DNA from: an uncultured bacterium
Lineage (GTDB): Bacteria > DRYD01
Assembly: GCA_937139605.1 (NCBI GenBank)
Contig: CAKZQG010000044.1
Location: 1-64,000 of the forward strand
Direction of reading: 5' to 3'
DNA: 64,000 bases
Part shown: positions 36,401 through 45,802 of the stretch, in pieces
How the letters are laid out: every line of letters begins with the position of its first letter
How positions within the stretch are numbered: position 1 is the first letter of the stretch
Program-made: the position numbers and the translations under genes
Notes under the pieces: generated by a model
The model's input: only the letters and a program-made list of their open reading frames with translations
Databases searched by the model: none
What the model was told of the DNA's origin: nothing

Positions 36401-36639
36401 ATTAACTCATAAATTTTCTCTGAAGCATCAATTCCTACAAGAATCCTTATTTTTTCTATATTTTCTAAAGCTTTGTATATATTATGAAATCCACTTAAAT
36501 AAAAATATCCTACTATACAATCAAAAAATCTAGCATCGTTTAACAATATATTAAACCTATCTTTTAACGTTTTACCTTGTTCATTAGTTATAAATGTTAA
36601 ATCTAAGGAATTGAATTTTAAGTTTTCCATTTCTTTCAT
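33376..36639 (-). CDS. PLD-like nuclease / SNF2-type helicase fusion (restriction-like)
   Basis: A 1087-residue protein. Residues about 30-205 form a phospholipase-D-type domain with KLHAKLYI and GSSNLTQSGL (HxK...GSSN). A DEAD/SNF2-type helicase follows, with Walker A VGLGKT, the DEAH box in VIDEAHRFRNE, SATPYNN, and motifs V-VI in STEVLSEGVNLHR and QRVGRVNRID. The last 300 residues are helical. Helicases with a fused PLD domain occur in defence loci next to DNA methylases; together with the adjacent methyltransferase gene I infer a restriction-type system. It is not a named type that I can assign with confidence; DISARM components are comparable but separate there. It lies immediately downstream of uvrA on the same strand. 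Confidence 0.85.
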   Translation of the reverse strand: MKEMENLKFNSLDLTFITNEQGKTLKDRFNILLNDARFFDCIVGYFYLSGFHNIYKALENIEKIRILVGIDASEKIYELITKSKSENTTFFNPSNYEVKQFLEEKIIEELEESEDSESVEKGVKKFIEWIKSGKLEIRAYPSKKLHAKLYIITFKEGDRDIGRVITGSSNLTQSGLDNNLEFNVELKNRSDYEFAKIKFEELWQKSVELNETFVNTINEKTYINENITPYEIYLKFLYEYFKDELNYLNELDNKYLPENFKELKYQKQAVLNAKKIIEEYGGVFISDVVGLGKTYVCAMLVSQLDGRTMVIAPPSLINKNNPGSWKNVFSDFNISAEYVSTGKLEEAEDLINQREYKNIVIDEAHRFRNELTISYEKLSKICRGRRVILVSATPYNNSPKDILAQLKLFQNAKKSTIPGVPNLENFFLSLQAKLKNLDRSNNYDEYIKETREIAKEIRNKVLKYVMVRRTRKDIETYFKEDLESNNIKFPKIEAPKPLLYQLNQTENEIFNKTIETLTKELTYSRYIPLLYLKDEINHNNIKNEIQAQKNLAGFMKVLLIKRLESSFYAFRKSITRFIDSYEKFIKIYEENKKVFISKKHISKIIEFLESDDDKAIQNLIEEGKADEYPTNQFREDFKEALEKDLNTLKKIQEMWNQIERDPKLEVLLNNLENNPILKDKKVIIFTESRETAEYLVNSINEKFGELSLRFDGNSSEQDRNKVIDNFDARAKNKRDDYRILVSTEVLSEGVNLHRSNIVINYDIPWNPTKLIQRVGRVNRIDTQFDKIYIFNFLPTEQGENEIELLKIARSKVEAFLSLLGGDAEILTEGEPISSHELFNKLTSQEIFLEDEIFEENELKYLKFIEKIRDENPDLFEKIKKLPKKARASKNFDKNLKSLVYPDSLITFFRKGKLMKFYLSSDNETKEIDFLTTAKIFECSKNEPKTKLPLERYYELLEKNKLLFFQAIHEEEILSEDFNKKGKDSSKELKNLLKAVLKNSKQLTEEQEDYINIIIKSLEIGSIPKKTIQKVNQEIKKLNKEIENPLKVLTILQKEIHPSFVKDHSINVNPSKDGKREVILSLYISRND

Positions 36640-36670
36640 ATTATCTATAATAAAAAATATGATCTTTAAT

Positions 36671-39600
36671 TTAATTAATTTCGTTTAGAATATATTTTTT
36701 AGTTAAGGTATTAGATTTAAGGAATTCTTGATAAGTATCTTGGAAAATAATATACCCTCCTTCATCTGCAGCTTTAGGACCTACTTCTATTACATAATCA
36801 GCATTCTTTATAACTTCTATATTATGTTCTACTATTACAATAGTTGCTCCCTTATTTAGCAATTGATAAATAACATTTAGAAATTTTTGGACATCTAAAT
36901 AATGTAATCCAGTAGTAGGTTCATCTAAGAGATAAATAGATTTATTAACATTCCTTTTAGATAGTTCATAAGCTAATTTAATTCTTTGACTTTCTCCACC
37001 TGATAAAGACGGAGAAATCTGACCTAACTTGATATACCCTAATCCTATGTCATCTAAAAATTTTAATTTCTCTTCAACATTTTTAAACCCTTTAAACACA
37101 TTAATAGCTTCTTTTACAGTTAATTCCAAGACATCATAAATACTATATTTATTATCAAATTTAACACTTAATGTTTCTAAATTATATCTCTTACCATCGC
37201 AAGATTCACATTTTATATATAAATCAGGTAAAAAATTCATATCTAATTTAATAAAACCTTCTCCTTTACATTTATCACATCTACCCTCAGGTAAATTATA
37301 ACTAAATCTACTGGCATTAAACCCTAATCTCTTTGATTGAGGTAAATTAGCAAATATAGATCTTATCTCATCAAATACTTTAGTATAAGTAGCAACTGTA
37401 GATCTGGGAGTTTTACCTATAGGTTTTTGATCTACATAACTTACTTTACTAATTTTTTGCTTATCAAACTCTATATCTCCGTAAATTTTTTCATCAAATA
37501 CACTAATAACCTCTTGATTTAATTCGGAAGCTAATTTGTAATATAAAGCATCTAAAATAGAAGTTTTACCACTACCTGATACTCCTGTTATAACTGTTAA
37601 TCTATTTAATGGAATCTTTATAGATATATTTTTTAAATTGTTTAACTTAACATTTTTTAAATATATATAATCTTCTTGATTGAATTTTTTAATATAGTCC
37701 TTTTCAATGTTTTTAACTTTTTCTTTATCAACTAAATATTTTAATATAGGGCTATTTAAAAATTTTTCATATAAATTTAAAATCTCTTTTTTAAGTAATT
37801 CCGGTAAATCTAATATTTTTAATATTTCTTCTAAATTTCCATTGTTGTTATACAAAGAATTTAGAAAATCAAAATTAAAAGTATTAAATAGTTCAAAATA
37901 TTTATTAAGAAAATCGGAAAATAAAAGGTACCCACCATTTTGCCCACCTTCATATCCTAACTCTACTAAAAAATCAGCGTTCTTAATTACTTGTTTATCA
38001 TGTTCTACAATTATAATTGTATTATTTAATTCTTTTAGTTTTAAGATGCTTTTAATAACTTTATCTACATTATAAGGGTGTAATCCAATAGTTGGCTCAT
38101 CTAAGACGTATATAATACCGGATAACTGAGCTCCTAATTGTGAAGCTATTTTAATTCTTTGTGCCTCTCCTGAAGATAAATTAGAAGCAGTCCTATATAA
38201 ATCTAAATACCCTAAATCTAATTCAATTATAAAATTTAACCTTTTTACAACCTCATCTAGTAGATTTTGTACAATTTCTCTTTGTTTTTGAGTTAATTCT
38301 AAAGAATTCAGTATATTTTTTATTTGACTAATTGGCTTAGAGGCTAAATCTCCAATACTATAATACTTTTCATCATTTGTTTTTAACTTAACACTTAAAG
38401 CTATTTTATTTAATCTATAACCATTACATTCTTTACATTTAACTTCGAAAACTAAATTAGATAAATCAAAATCATAATTGTAATACAATTCATTAACGAA
38501 TTCTCTAATCCCTTCAAAATTAGAATCTCCATAAATAAGTTTCTCTATTTTTTCTTTATCAATATTTTTTAGAGGTTTATTAATATCAATGTCGTTAGCA
38601 TAGCAAAAGTTCCTAACTTTTTCCCACCAATAATTTAATTTATACCAAGAATATTGGTTTTTAGGAAAAATTTTAATAGCTCCTTCTTTTATTGATAAAT
38701 TATAATCTATTATTTTATTTAGATTAAAATCAATAACATTTCCTAAGCCTTTACATTTTTCGCAAGCTCCTAAAGGGGTATTAAAAGAAAATAATCTCCA
38801 ACTTATTTCAGGATAACTAAAACCACAATTATAACAACTAAAGCTCCCTGAATATAATAAATATTTATCATCTACAAAAATCTTAACCAATTTCTGCTTT
38901 TCTTTATCTATAGATAGTTTCAAAGTAGTATCCATCGCTAACGATATCGAATTTAATAATCTACCTTTATTATTTTCATTTACTATAAGATTATCTACTA
39001 TGACATCTATATTATGTTTTTCAAATTTATTTAATTCAATTTCATCGTCTATATCAAATTTAATATCATTAACAATAACCTTAGTAAAACCCATTTTTTT
39101 AATTTTGTTTAAAGTGATTTTATGGTCTCCTTTTTTATATCTAATTACAGGAGCTAAGATAGATATTTTTTTATCTTTGTAATTTAGAAGAATTTGTTCT
39201 AAAATTTCGCTTGGCTCTAATTTGGATATAACTATATTACAAAATGGGCAAAATGGAATCCCAATAGAAGCATATATTAACCTTAAATAATCATAGATTT
39301 CAGTTATAGTCCCGACAGTAGAACGAGGATTTAGATTTTTAATCCTTTGATCAATTGAGATAGTAGGTCTTAAACCTTCTATTTTATCTACATTAGGCTT
39401 TTCTAATTTAGTTAAAAATTGCTTTGCATAATTAGAAATAGCTTCTAAATATCTTCTTTGACCTTCAGAATATATAACTTCATAAGCTAAACTACTCTTA
39501 CCACTACCAGAAACTCCACATATAACTGTTATTACATTATGCGGAATTTTTAAATTTAATCCTTTTAAATTGTTTTGCTTTACATTTGTTATATCTATAT

Positions 39601-39685
39601 AACTCTGAACTTCTGGATCTTCAAAAAATCTTTCTTTATAAAATGGAATATCACTTTTTACAATAAAACTATTATCTCTACTCAA
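36671..39685 (-). CDS. uvrA: Excinuclease ABC subunit A
   Basis: A 1004-residue DNA-damage sensor of nucleotide excision repair, with two ABC ATPase halves. First half: Walker A CGVSGSGKSSL, GQRRYLEAISNYAKQFL, NPRSTVGTITEIYDYLRL, the zinc modules CYNCGF/CEKCKG, and signature LSSGEAQRIKIAS. Second half: GVSGSGKTSI, CDKCKGEGFI/CESCDGKRYN, signature LSGGESQRIKLA. The section joining the halves (about residues 590-665) is less conserved than in standard UvrA and the whole is about 60 residues longer than usual, so a UvrA-like paralogue cannot be excluded without comparison. Acts with UvrB/UvrC, which are not in the window. Confidence 0.92.
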   Translation of the reverse strand: MSRDNSFIVKSDIPFYKERFFEDPEVQSYIDITNVKQNNLKGLNLKIPHNVITVICGVSGSGKSSLAYEVIYSEGQRRYLEAISNYAKQFLTKLEKPNVDKIEGLRPTISIDQRIKNLNPRSTVGTITEIYDYLRLIYASIGIPFCPFCNIVISKLEPSEILEQILLNYKDKKISILAPVIRYKKGDHKITLNKIKKMGFTKVIVNDIKFDIDDEIELNKFEKHNIDVIVDNLIVNENNKGRLLNSISLAMDTTLKLSIDKEKQKLVKIFVDDKYLLYSGSFSCYNCGFSYPEISWRLFSFNTPLGACEKCKGLGNVIDFNLNKIIDYNLSIKEGAIKIFPKNQYSWYKLNYWWEKVRNFCYANDIDINKPLKNIDKEKIEKLIYGDSNFEGIREFVNELYYNYDFDLSNLVFEVKCKECNGYRLNKIALSVKLKTNDEKYYSIGDLASKPISQIKNILNSLELTQKQREIVQNLLDEVVKRLNFIIELDLGYLDLYRTASNLSSGEAQRIKIASQLGAQLSGIIYVLDEPTIGLHPYNVDKVIKSILKLKELNNTIIIVEHDKQVIKNADFLVELGYEGGQNGGYLLFSDFLNKYFELFNTFNFDFLNSLYNNNGNLEEILKILDLPELLKKEILNLYEKFLNSPILKYLVDKEKVKNIEKDYIKKFNQEDYIYLKNVKLNNLKNISIKIPLNRLTVITGVSGSGKTSILDALYYKLASELNQEVISVFDEKIYGDIEFDKQKISKVSYVDQKPIGKTPRSTVATYTKVFDEIRSIFANLPQSKRLGFNASRFSYNLPEGRCDKCKGEGFIKLDMNFLPDLYIKCESCDGKRYNLETLSVKFDNKYSIYDVLELTVKEAINVFKGFKNVEEKLKFLDDIGLGYIKLGQISPSLSGGESQRIKLAYELSKRNVNKSIYLLDEPTTGLHYLDVQKFLNVIYQLLNKGATIVIVEHNIEVIKNADYVIEVGPKAADEGGYIIFQDTYQEFLKSNTLTKKYILNEIN

Positions 39686-39768
39686 ATTAGAATTTAGCCT
39701 TCCCCCGACAAAACTTTTATAACTTAATGAAATTTTTATGAAAAAATTATTCTTTAATTAATATAAGC

Positions 39769-40725
39769 TTAAATTAAACTAAGTGTAATAGGGGTAGAAC
39801 CGTATGTTTCAAGTACTAATTTAGATGGAATATTATTTTCAGGGATCTCAAAAACTAAGGTCCCAAAATTCATCCCTGATGGTAATAAAACCTGTAATAT
39901 ATAACTACTTAACCCTTCTATATATTCATATTTATAGCCTTTATCATCATATAATACAAATTTTCCAGTATAAAGCTGAACTTTATTAGATAAATTTTGC
40001 TGAGATACTGTTAAAACTATAAATTTAAATCCTGGTTGAGGAGTATATAACCCCTTTATTAATTTAACTTCTTTTAATTCACTAACAGTTATTTTAAATT
40101 CCTCATTACTAGCAGAACGAGGAATAAAAACCGTAGGAGGAGTAGAAACAGGCAATTTATTTATATTCTTAGAATCACCATTATCATTATTATCTATAAA
40201 TGGAATCTCATATTTCTTTGTATCTTTTTTATCAGTATTTTTATTATTATCCTTTTTATTATTATCAATATCTTTATTTTCAATTTCATTATTTTCAATT
40301 TTTAAATTAGCTTTAGAAGTATTACTCTTATAAGTAGGCTTATAAATAGTAATAATTCTGTTAAGCTGATCCCATTTAATTTGATATCCCAAAGGAACTA
40401 AAACATCTCTTAATGCAATTAATAATTTATTTTTATAAACAACCGCTTTAGTATATACCCTTAAATTAGAAACAATAAGTGCTTTTTCATTAGGATCCCA
40501 ATAAACCGGACTATCTAATATAGAAGCTAAAACTTGAGTATCCACATAGGAAATATTATTAAAAATATATGCTTTATATGAATTATTATCATAAGTTAAA
40601 TTAGCCTCTACATAAGCAAAAGACTTATAACTTATAAAAAGCAAATTAATCAAAAAAATAGCAAATAAAAAAATAATATAAACATATATAAATTTAAGTA
40701 TATTCTTTTTACGAAATGCGTTCAT
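39769..40725 (-). CDS. Exported protein with copper-amine-oxidase N-type domain and DUF4352-like domain
   Basis: A 318-residue protein with an N-terminal hydrophobic anchor or signal (about residues 10-37). Residues about 45-130 match the stalk-like 'copper amine oxidase N-terminal' module common in anaerobe surface proteins (YVDTQVLASILDSPVYWD..., LIALRDVLVPLGYQIKWD). An Asn/Asp/Lys linker (about 140-190) leads to a C-terminal beta domain (about 205-318) with FKFIVLTVSQQNLSNK and a closing strand, as in DUF4352 immunoprotein-like domains. No enzymatic activity is implied. It is between PPDK and uvrA. Confidence 0.75.
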   Translation of the reverse strand: MNAFRKKNILKFIYVYIIFLFAIFLINLLFISYKSFAYVEANLTYDNNSYKAYIFNNISYVDTQVLASILDSPVYWDPNEKALIVSNLRVYTKAVVYKNKLLIALRDVLVPLGYQIKWDQLNRIITIYKPTYKSNTSKANLKIENNEIENKDIDNNKKDNNKNTDKKDTKKYEIPFIDNNDNGDSKNINKLPVSTPPTVFIPRSASNEEFKITVSELKEVKLIKGLYTPQPGFKFIVLTVSQQNLSNKVQLYTGKFVLYDDKGYKYEYIEGLSSYILQVLLPSGMNFGTLVFEIPENNIPSKLVLETYGSTPITLSLI

Positions 40726-40787
40726 AATGAACTGCCTCCCACAAACATATATTCACCATTAAAATCTAAAAATACACTCTAAAATTA

Positions 40788-43463
40788 TTATTTAGTTTCA
40801 ACAAGATCTACTTTTTTAGAAGACAATTTAATAGTAGCTTGAGCAGCAGCTAATCTTGCAACAGGCACCCTATAAGGAGAACAACTTACATAATCAATAC
40901 CAATAGAATAAGCAAATTCAATACTCTTAGGATCTCCCCCATGCTCTCCACATATCCCTGTTTCTATATTTTTAACTTTTTTAGCTTTTTCTAAACAGAT
41001 CTTCATTAATTGTCCAACTCCCTCAGTATCCAAAGACTGGAAAGGATTAAACTCTAAAATTTTATGTTCAAGATAATATGGAATAAATTTAGCTTCAGCA
41101 TCATCCCGAGAATACCCAAAAGTCATCTGAGTTAAATCGTTAGTACCAAAGGAGAAAAACTCAGTATATTGTGCGATTTTATCAGCAATTAAAGCAGCAC
41201 GCGGTACCTCTATCATTGTACCAAACATATAATCTATATTAACTCCTTCTTCTTGTAAAACTCTCTTAGCCACTTCCTCTAATCTTTCTTTTACAAATTT
41301 TATTTCATTAACGTGTCCAACTAAAGGTACCATAACTTCTGGAAAAACTTTTATTCCTTCTTTATGAGCTTTAGCAGCAGCTTTAAATATAGCAGTAACT
41401 TGCATCTCATTTATCTCTGGATAAACTATCCCCAACCTACATCCTCTAAATCCTAACATTGGATTAGCTTCCCTTAGATTTTGTGATTTAATCAACATTT
41501 TTTGATATTTTTCAACTAATGAATTATGCCCCCTTTGCTTTGCATCCTTTATTAATTCATTTAATATTTCCTCTTTAGGTAAAAATTCATGTAGCGGTGG
41601 ATCTAATAACCTAATAATAACAGGATAACCTTTCATTTCTTTAAAAATATTATAAAAATCATCTATTTGCATAAGCAATAATTTATCTAAAGCTTTTTTA
41701 CGTTCTTCATAGGTTTCGGCAATAATCATTTCTTGCATAACAGGTAACCTATCTTCTGCCATAAACATATGCTCTGTTCTACATAATCCAATACCTTTAG
41801 CTCCATAGTAATAAGCTTTAGCAGCATCTTGTGGGGTATCAGCATTAGCTCTTACCCCTATCTTTGCCACTTCATCCGCTAACTCTAATAACTCAAAAAA
41901 TTCTTTACTAGGTTTCGGATCAATTAAAGGAACTTCACCTAAATAAACATTCCCTGTAGTACCATCTATAGTTATCATATCATATTCCTTAACAATAACA
42001 TCATTAACTTTAAAAAATTTATTTTCTAAATCTATTTTAATTTCTTCAGCTCCAACAACTGCAGGTTTCCCCATCCCCCTTGCTACTACTGCAGCATGAC
42101 TAGTATTACCCCCTCTACTAGTTAAAACACCCTTTGCTCTAGCTAATCCATGAATATCATCAGGATTAGTTTCCGGTCGAACTAATATAACCTTTTGGCC
42201 TTCTTCACCCAATTTAGCAGCTAACTTAGAATCAAATATTACTTTCCCAGAGGCAGCTCCAGGTGAAGCATTTAATCCCTTAGCAATTGGTTTTTCTTTA
42301 TAACTAGGATCAACTTGAGGATGTAATAATTTTTCTATTTCTTCAGTAGAAACCCTTAATAAAGCTTCTTCTTTAGTAATTAATCCTTCTTTATAAAAAG
42401 ATATAGCAATTTTAACAGAAGCAGCAGGTGTTCTCTTACCATTTCTCGTTTGAAGCATATACAATTTTCCGTCTTCTATAGTAAATTCCATATCCTGCAT
42501 ATCTTTATAATGCTTTTCCAATTTTTCAGCAATTTTAAGTAATTGATCATAAATTTCAGGCCATTGCTTTAACATATTAACAATAGGTTCAGGGGTTCTA
42601 ATACCTGCAACAACATCCTCACCTTGTGCATTAATTAAATATTCCCCATATAAAATTCTTTTACCATCAATAAATTCAACTTCACCTGTAGAAGGATTCC
42701 TACTAAAAGCAACCCCAGTAGCAGATCTCTCATTTAAATTCCCAAAAACCATAGAAACTATATTAACAGCAGTTCCCCAATCTTCAGGAATATTATATAA
42801 TCTTCTATATTCTTTTGCTCTCTCATTATTCCACGAATTGAAAACAGTCCTTATAGATAATTCCAATTGCTTATAAACGTCCTGAGGAAACTCTTTGTTA
42901 TATTTAGCATACTCTTGTTTATATAATTCTATTATATTTTTTAGATCATTAGAATCAAGTTCTATATCAAGTTTTTTATTATGTTTTTCTTTATAATGAT
43001 GTAAAATATCTTCAAAAGTTTTAATTCCCATAACAGTAGAACCAAACATTTGTAATAATCTTCTATAAGAATCAAGAGCAAATCTTTCATTAGTTTTTTT
43101 AGCTAAAGCTAACAAAGTTTGATCATTTAATCCAACATTAAGAATAGTATCCATCATTCCAGGCATAGAAGCGGGAGCTCCAGATCTAACTGAAACAAGT
43201 AAAGGCATACCCTCAGTATCCCCAAATTTCCTATTCATTCTTCTTTCTAGTTCTTTTATAGAATCTTTAACTAAAGGCATTAATTTATTAATAATTTCTT
43301 CTGGATTATTTAAATATAATTTACAAACTTCAGTAGTAATAGTAAAACCTGGTGGAACTGGCAATCCTAAGTTAGTCATTTCAGCTAAATTAGCACCCTT
43401 ACCTCCTAATAATAATTTCATATCAGCTTTTCCTTCTTCAAAAAAATATATCCATTTACTCAT
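40788..43463 (-). CDS. ppdK: Pyruvate, phosphate dikinase
   Basis: An 891-residue enzyme interconverting pyruvate, ATP and phosphate with PEP, AMP and pyrophosphate. The N-terminal ATP-grasp domain starts KWIYFFEEGKADMKLLLGGKG. The central swivelling domain has the phosphohistidine motif GGNTSHAAVVARGMGKP. The C-terminal PEP/pyruvate barrel includes GLCRTEHMF, FGTNDLTQMTFG and TGICGEHGGDP with the catalytic Cys. Length equals the family's usual about 880. In a fermenter using amino acids it feeds gluconeogenesis or recovers pyrophosphate. The ribosome site AAGGGGG lies upstream. Confidence 0.97.
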   Translation of the reverse strand: MSKWIYFFEEGKADMKLLLGGKGANLAEMTNLGLPVPPGFTITTEVCKLYLNNPEEIINKLMPLVKDSIKELERRMNRKFGDTEGMPLLVSVRSGAPASMPGMMDTILNVGLNDQTLLALAKKTNERFALDSYRRLLQMFGSTVMGIKTFEDILHHYKEKHNKKLDIELDSNDLKNIIELYKQEYAKYNKEFPQDVYKQLELSIRTVFNSWNNERAKEYRRLYNIPEDWGTAVNIVSMVFGNLNERSATGVAFSRNPSTGEVEFIDGKRILYGEYLINAQGEDVVAGIRTPEPIVNMLKQWPEIYDQLLKIAEKLEKHYKDMQDMEFTIEDGKLYMLQTRNGKRTPAASVKIAISFYKEGLITKEEALLRVSTEEIEKLLHPQVDPSYKEKPIAKGLNASPGAASGKVIFDSKLAAKLGEEGQKVILVRPETNPDDIHGLARAKGVLTSRGGNTSHAAVVARGMGKPAVVGAEEIKIDLENKFFKVNDVIVKEYDMITIDGTTGNVYLGEVPLIDPKPSKEFFELLELADEVAKIGVRANADTPQDAAKAYYYGAKGIGLCRTEHMFMAEDRLPVMQEMIIAETYEERKKALDKLLLMQIDDFYNIFKEMKGYPVIIRLLDPPLHEFLPKEEILNELIKDAKQRGHNSLVEKYQKMLIKSQNLREANPMLGFRGCRLGIVYPEINEMQVTAIFKAAAKAHKEGIKVFPEVMVPLVGHVNEIKFVKERLEEVAKRVLQEEGVNIDYMFGTMIEVPRAALIADKIAQYTEFFSFGTNDLTQMTFGYSRDDAEAKFIPYYLEHKILEFNPFQSLDTEGVGQLMKICLEKAKKVKNIETGICGEHGGDPKSIEFAYSIGIDYVSCSPYRVPVARLAAAQATIKLSSKKVDLVETK

Positions 43464-43510
43464 AACTTTTTACCCCCTTTTATATAAAACATAAGTTAAT
43501 TTACATTAAA

Positions 43511-45421
43511 CTAAATACTCCTAACATTAGCTTGAAAACTTGATATATAATCATTAAAATCATTCAATATTTTCTCTAATTCTATAATATTATTTTCCAT
43601 AGTTTCAAGTAACTCCTGTTTTTCAGATTCATCTGTTATATCATTAAATAAACTTATATTATTTCTAATATCTGCTAAAACAACTAAAATATTTTCGATT
43701 TTAGATAATAATCCAATAATTTCTCCTTCCTTAGGAAGATTTTCTAAATTCTTATAAATAGATTCAAAATTAATAAATGAATTATTAATTAAATTGATAA
43801 AAGCATATAAAAACTTAGAATAATCTGTGTTATTTAAATAATTTTCTCTGAATTTATCAAATATTAATTTTAAATTAGATTTAGTTTCAATTGGAGGTTT
43901 TATTAATTTAGAATTACATTTAACACAATATTCATTATAATATTCATTTTCAAAACCACATTTAACACATATTATTTTTTTAACAACAAATAATTCCTCA
44001 ACTTCCTTATAATCTTGTAGAATATTTAGCAATATATTCTTTATTTTATTTTCAAAATACAACCATAAATCAACTAATAAATCTTTATTTTCATAATCAC
44101 TTAGATAATTATTTACTATATTCAAAAACTCATTAAATAAATCAATATTATCAAGTATTATTTTATCATAAGGAGTAAGTAAATTATGTTCATTTTTTTG
44201 TAAATCAGTAATAACATCATTAAAATAAATATAAAAATTGTAAATAGCTGAAATAGATAAATCTTCTGAATATACTCTATAAACTATATCATATAGATTT
44301 TCAAATACCCCAGCACCTTTTAACTCCTTAGAATCAAATCTAATATGAATCTCATTTTCTAATTTATTCATAGAATTTAAAATATCATAAAATAAATTAG
44401 CCCAATCAGAAGAAATCTCTACCTTATTAGGATAATTATTTACAATTTGTAAATATAAACTATTAATAAAATCTTTAATTTTATTTATTTTATTTTTTAT
44501 ATTTTCATATGATTCATTTTTAAGAGCTTGCTTATTAAAAATTCTATTTATATAAACTTGATACCATTCAAAAGCTTTATCAAAAGAATTCCTTACTTTA
44601 TACTCATATAAATTTTTAAAAGAATTAATAGAAACATAATTCTCATAAATCCAATAAGAATAAAGAATAAATTCGAACCAGACATTAGCAAAAGGAATCC
44701 TTGTTAAAGCAATATCCTTTGAAACAATATAATACTCATAATCACTTGCCTTACTATCTATTTCCTGAATATATTCATCTATTTCTTTTAATTGCATAAT
44801 ATAATCATTAGCTTTACTTAGAACACTTCTATCCTCTAATGAATCTACAACATCTTTTATAAAAGAAATTATTTTTAAAATATTTTCTTGTAAATCTTGG
44901 CCCAATAAATCTCCCCTTATCTTTAAAAAAACCTCATAATAATCCTTTAATTCATTTAATAATAACTTCATATAACTAGAATAATTTAAATCCATTTTAT
45001 TAAAAAATGAATCTAAAACAACTAATTCCCAGGATTTTAATTCATTATTAGGAAACAAAGTAAAAACACTACTTAAATAATTTAAAAAATTAGATAAATT
45101 ATTTAAAAATTCATTTAAAAAAATTAAAATATCTTCTTTAGATGAAAAATCAGAAATCCCTAAAACCTTTTCCTTATTTTGAAATATATATTCAAAAATT
45201 GATAAAACTTCTTCATTATTTATTTCTTTAAAAAAAATTATTCTAAACAAATCAATATGTTCCGAAATTTTATTAAAAAATGAATTAAAATTATTTCCAA
45301 ATTTATCTAATACCTTTAAATAATCAGAATTATCAATGGTAATTAAAAGATAAAGATCATTTAAATATATAATTGATTTATTTAAATAGAAGATAGATTC
45401 TTCCAGTATGTTTTTCAACAT
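43511..45421 (-). CDS. Large helical protein with internal zinc ribbon
   Basis: A 636-residue protein, acidic and helical throughout, with one zinc-ribbon (CVKCGFENEYYNEYCVKCN) at about residue 485-505. No signal peptide, membrane segment or nucleotide motif. No family is recognised. Start at the ATG 45421 fits the ribosome site GGGGGGG seven bases upstream; the frame opens with TTG at 45427. It lies between rpsO and ppdK, 47 bases upstream of ppdK, so it may be co-transcribed. A scaffold or regulatory role is possible but not shown. Confidence 0.7.
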   Translation of the reverse strand: MLKNILEESIFYLNKSIIYLNDLYLLITIDNSDYLKVLDKFGNNFNSFFNKISEHIDLFRIIFFKEINNEEVLSIFEYIFQNKEKVLGISDFSSKEDILIFLNEFLNNLSNFLNYLSSVFTLFPNNELKSWELVVLDSFFNKMDLNYSSYMKLLLNELKDYYEVFLKIRGDLLGQDLQENILKIISFIKDVVDSLEDRSVLSKANDYIMQLKEIDEYIQEIDSKASDYEYYIVSKDIALTRIPFANVWFEFILYSYWIYENYVSINSFKNLYEYKVRNSFDKAFEWYQVYINRIFNKQALKNESYENIKNKINKIKDFINSLYLQIVNNYPNKVEISSDWANLFYDILNSMNKLENEIHIRFDSKELKGAGVFENLYDIVYRVYSEDLSISAIYNFYIYFNDVITDLQKNEHNLLTPYDKIILDNIDLFNEFLNIVNNYLSDYENKDLLVDLWLYFENKIKNILLNILQDYKEVEELFVVKKIICVKCGFENEYYNEYCVKCNSKLIKPPIETKSNLKLIFDKFRENYLNNTDYSKFLYAFINLINNSFINFESIYKNLENLPKEGEIIGLLSKIENILVVLADIRNNISLFNDITDESEKQELLETMENNIIELEKILNDFNDYISSFQANVRSI

Positions 45422-45513
45422 TACCAAATACCCCCCCTTTTAAAAAAAAATAAAAATAACGTTATCTTCGTTGCTCTACTTAATAAAATATTAAGAACAT
45501 ACATAAAACTAAA

Positions 45514-45774
45514 TTATACCAGCATATCCCTTATTTTCTTAAATATTTCAGGATAGTTTTTTATAATATAATTCCTTAACTTTCTTCTTTTAGCATATAA
45601 TTTTAGCAAAGTTCTATAAGACTGATTATCCTTAGGATTCTTTTTATGATATTCTTCTAATAAATTTATTCTAGCATTTAATAATAAAAATTGAACTTCT
45701 GGAGAACCGGTATCTTTTTCATGCCTTTTTATTAAAGAAATTATTTTTTCTTTTTCTTCTTTTTTTAATCCCAT
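45514..45774 (-). CDS. rpsO: 30S ribosomal protein S15
   Basis: An 86-residue protein that binds the central domain of 16S rRNA early in assembly. HEKDTGSPEVQ, LLNARINLLEEYHKKNPKDNQS and LLKLYAKRRKLRNYI are diagnostic. The ribosome site AAGGGGAG lies seven bases before the start. It follows gatC after 28 bases. pnp, the usual neighbour, is absent. Confidence 0.97.
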   Translation of the reverse strand: MGLKKEEKEKIISLIKRHEKDTGSPEVQFLLLNARINLLEEYHKKNPKDNQSYRTLLKLYAKRRKLRNYIIKNYPEIFKKIRDMLV

Positions 45775-45802
45775 ATTATTTCTCCCCTTAATTATTTTTT
45801 AT

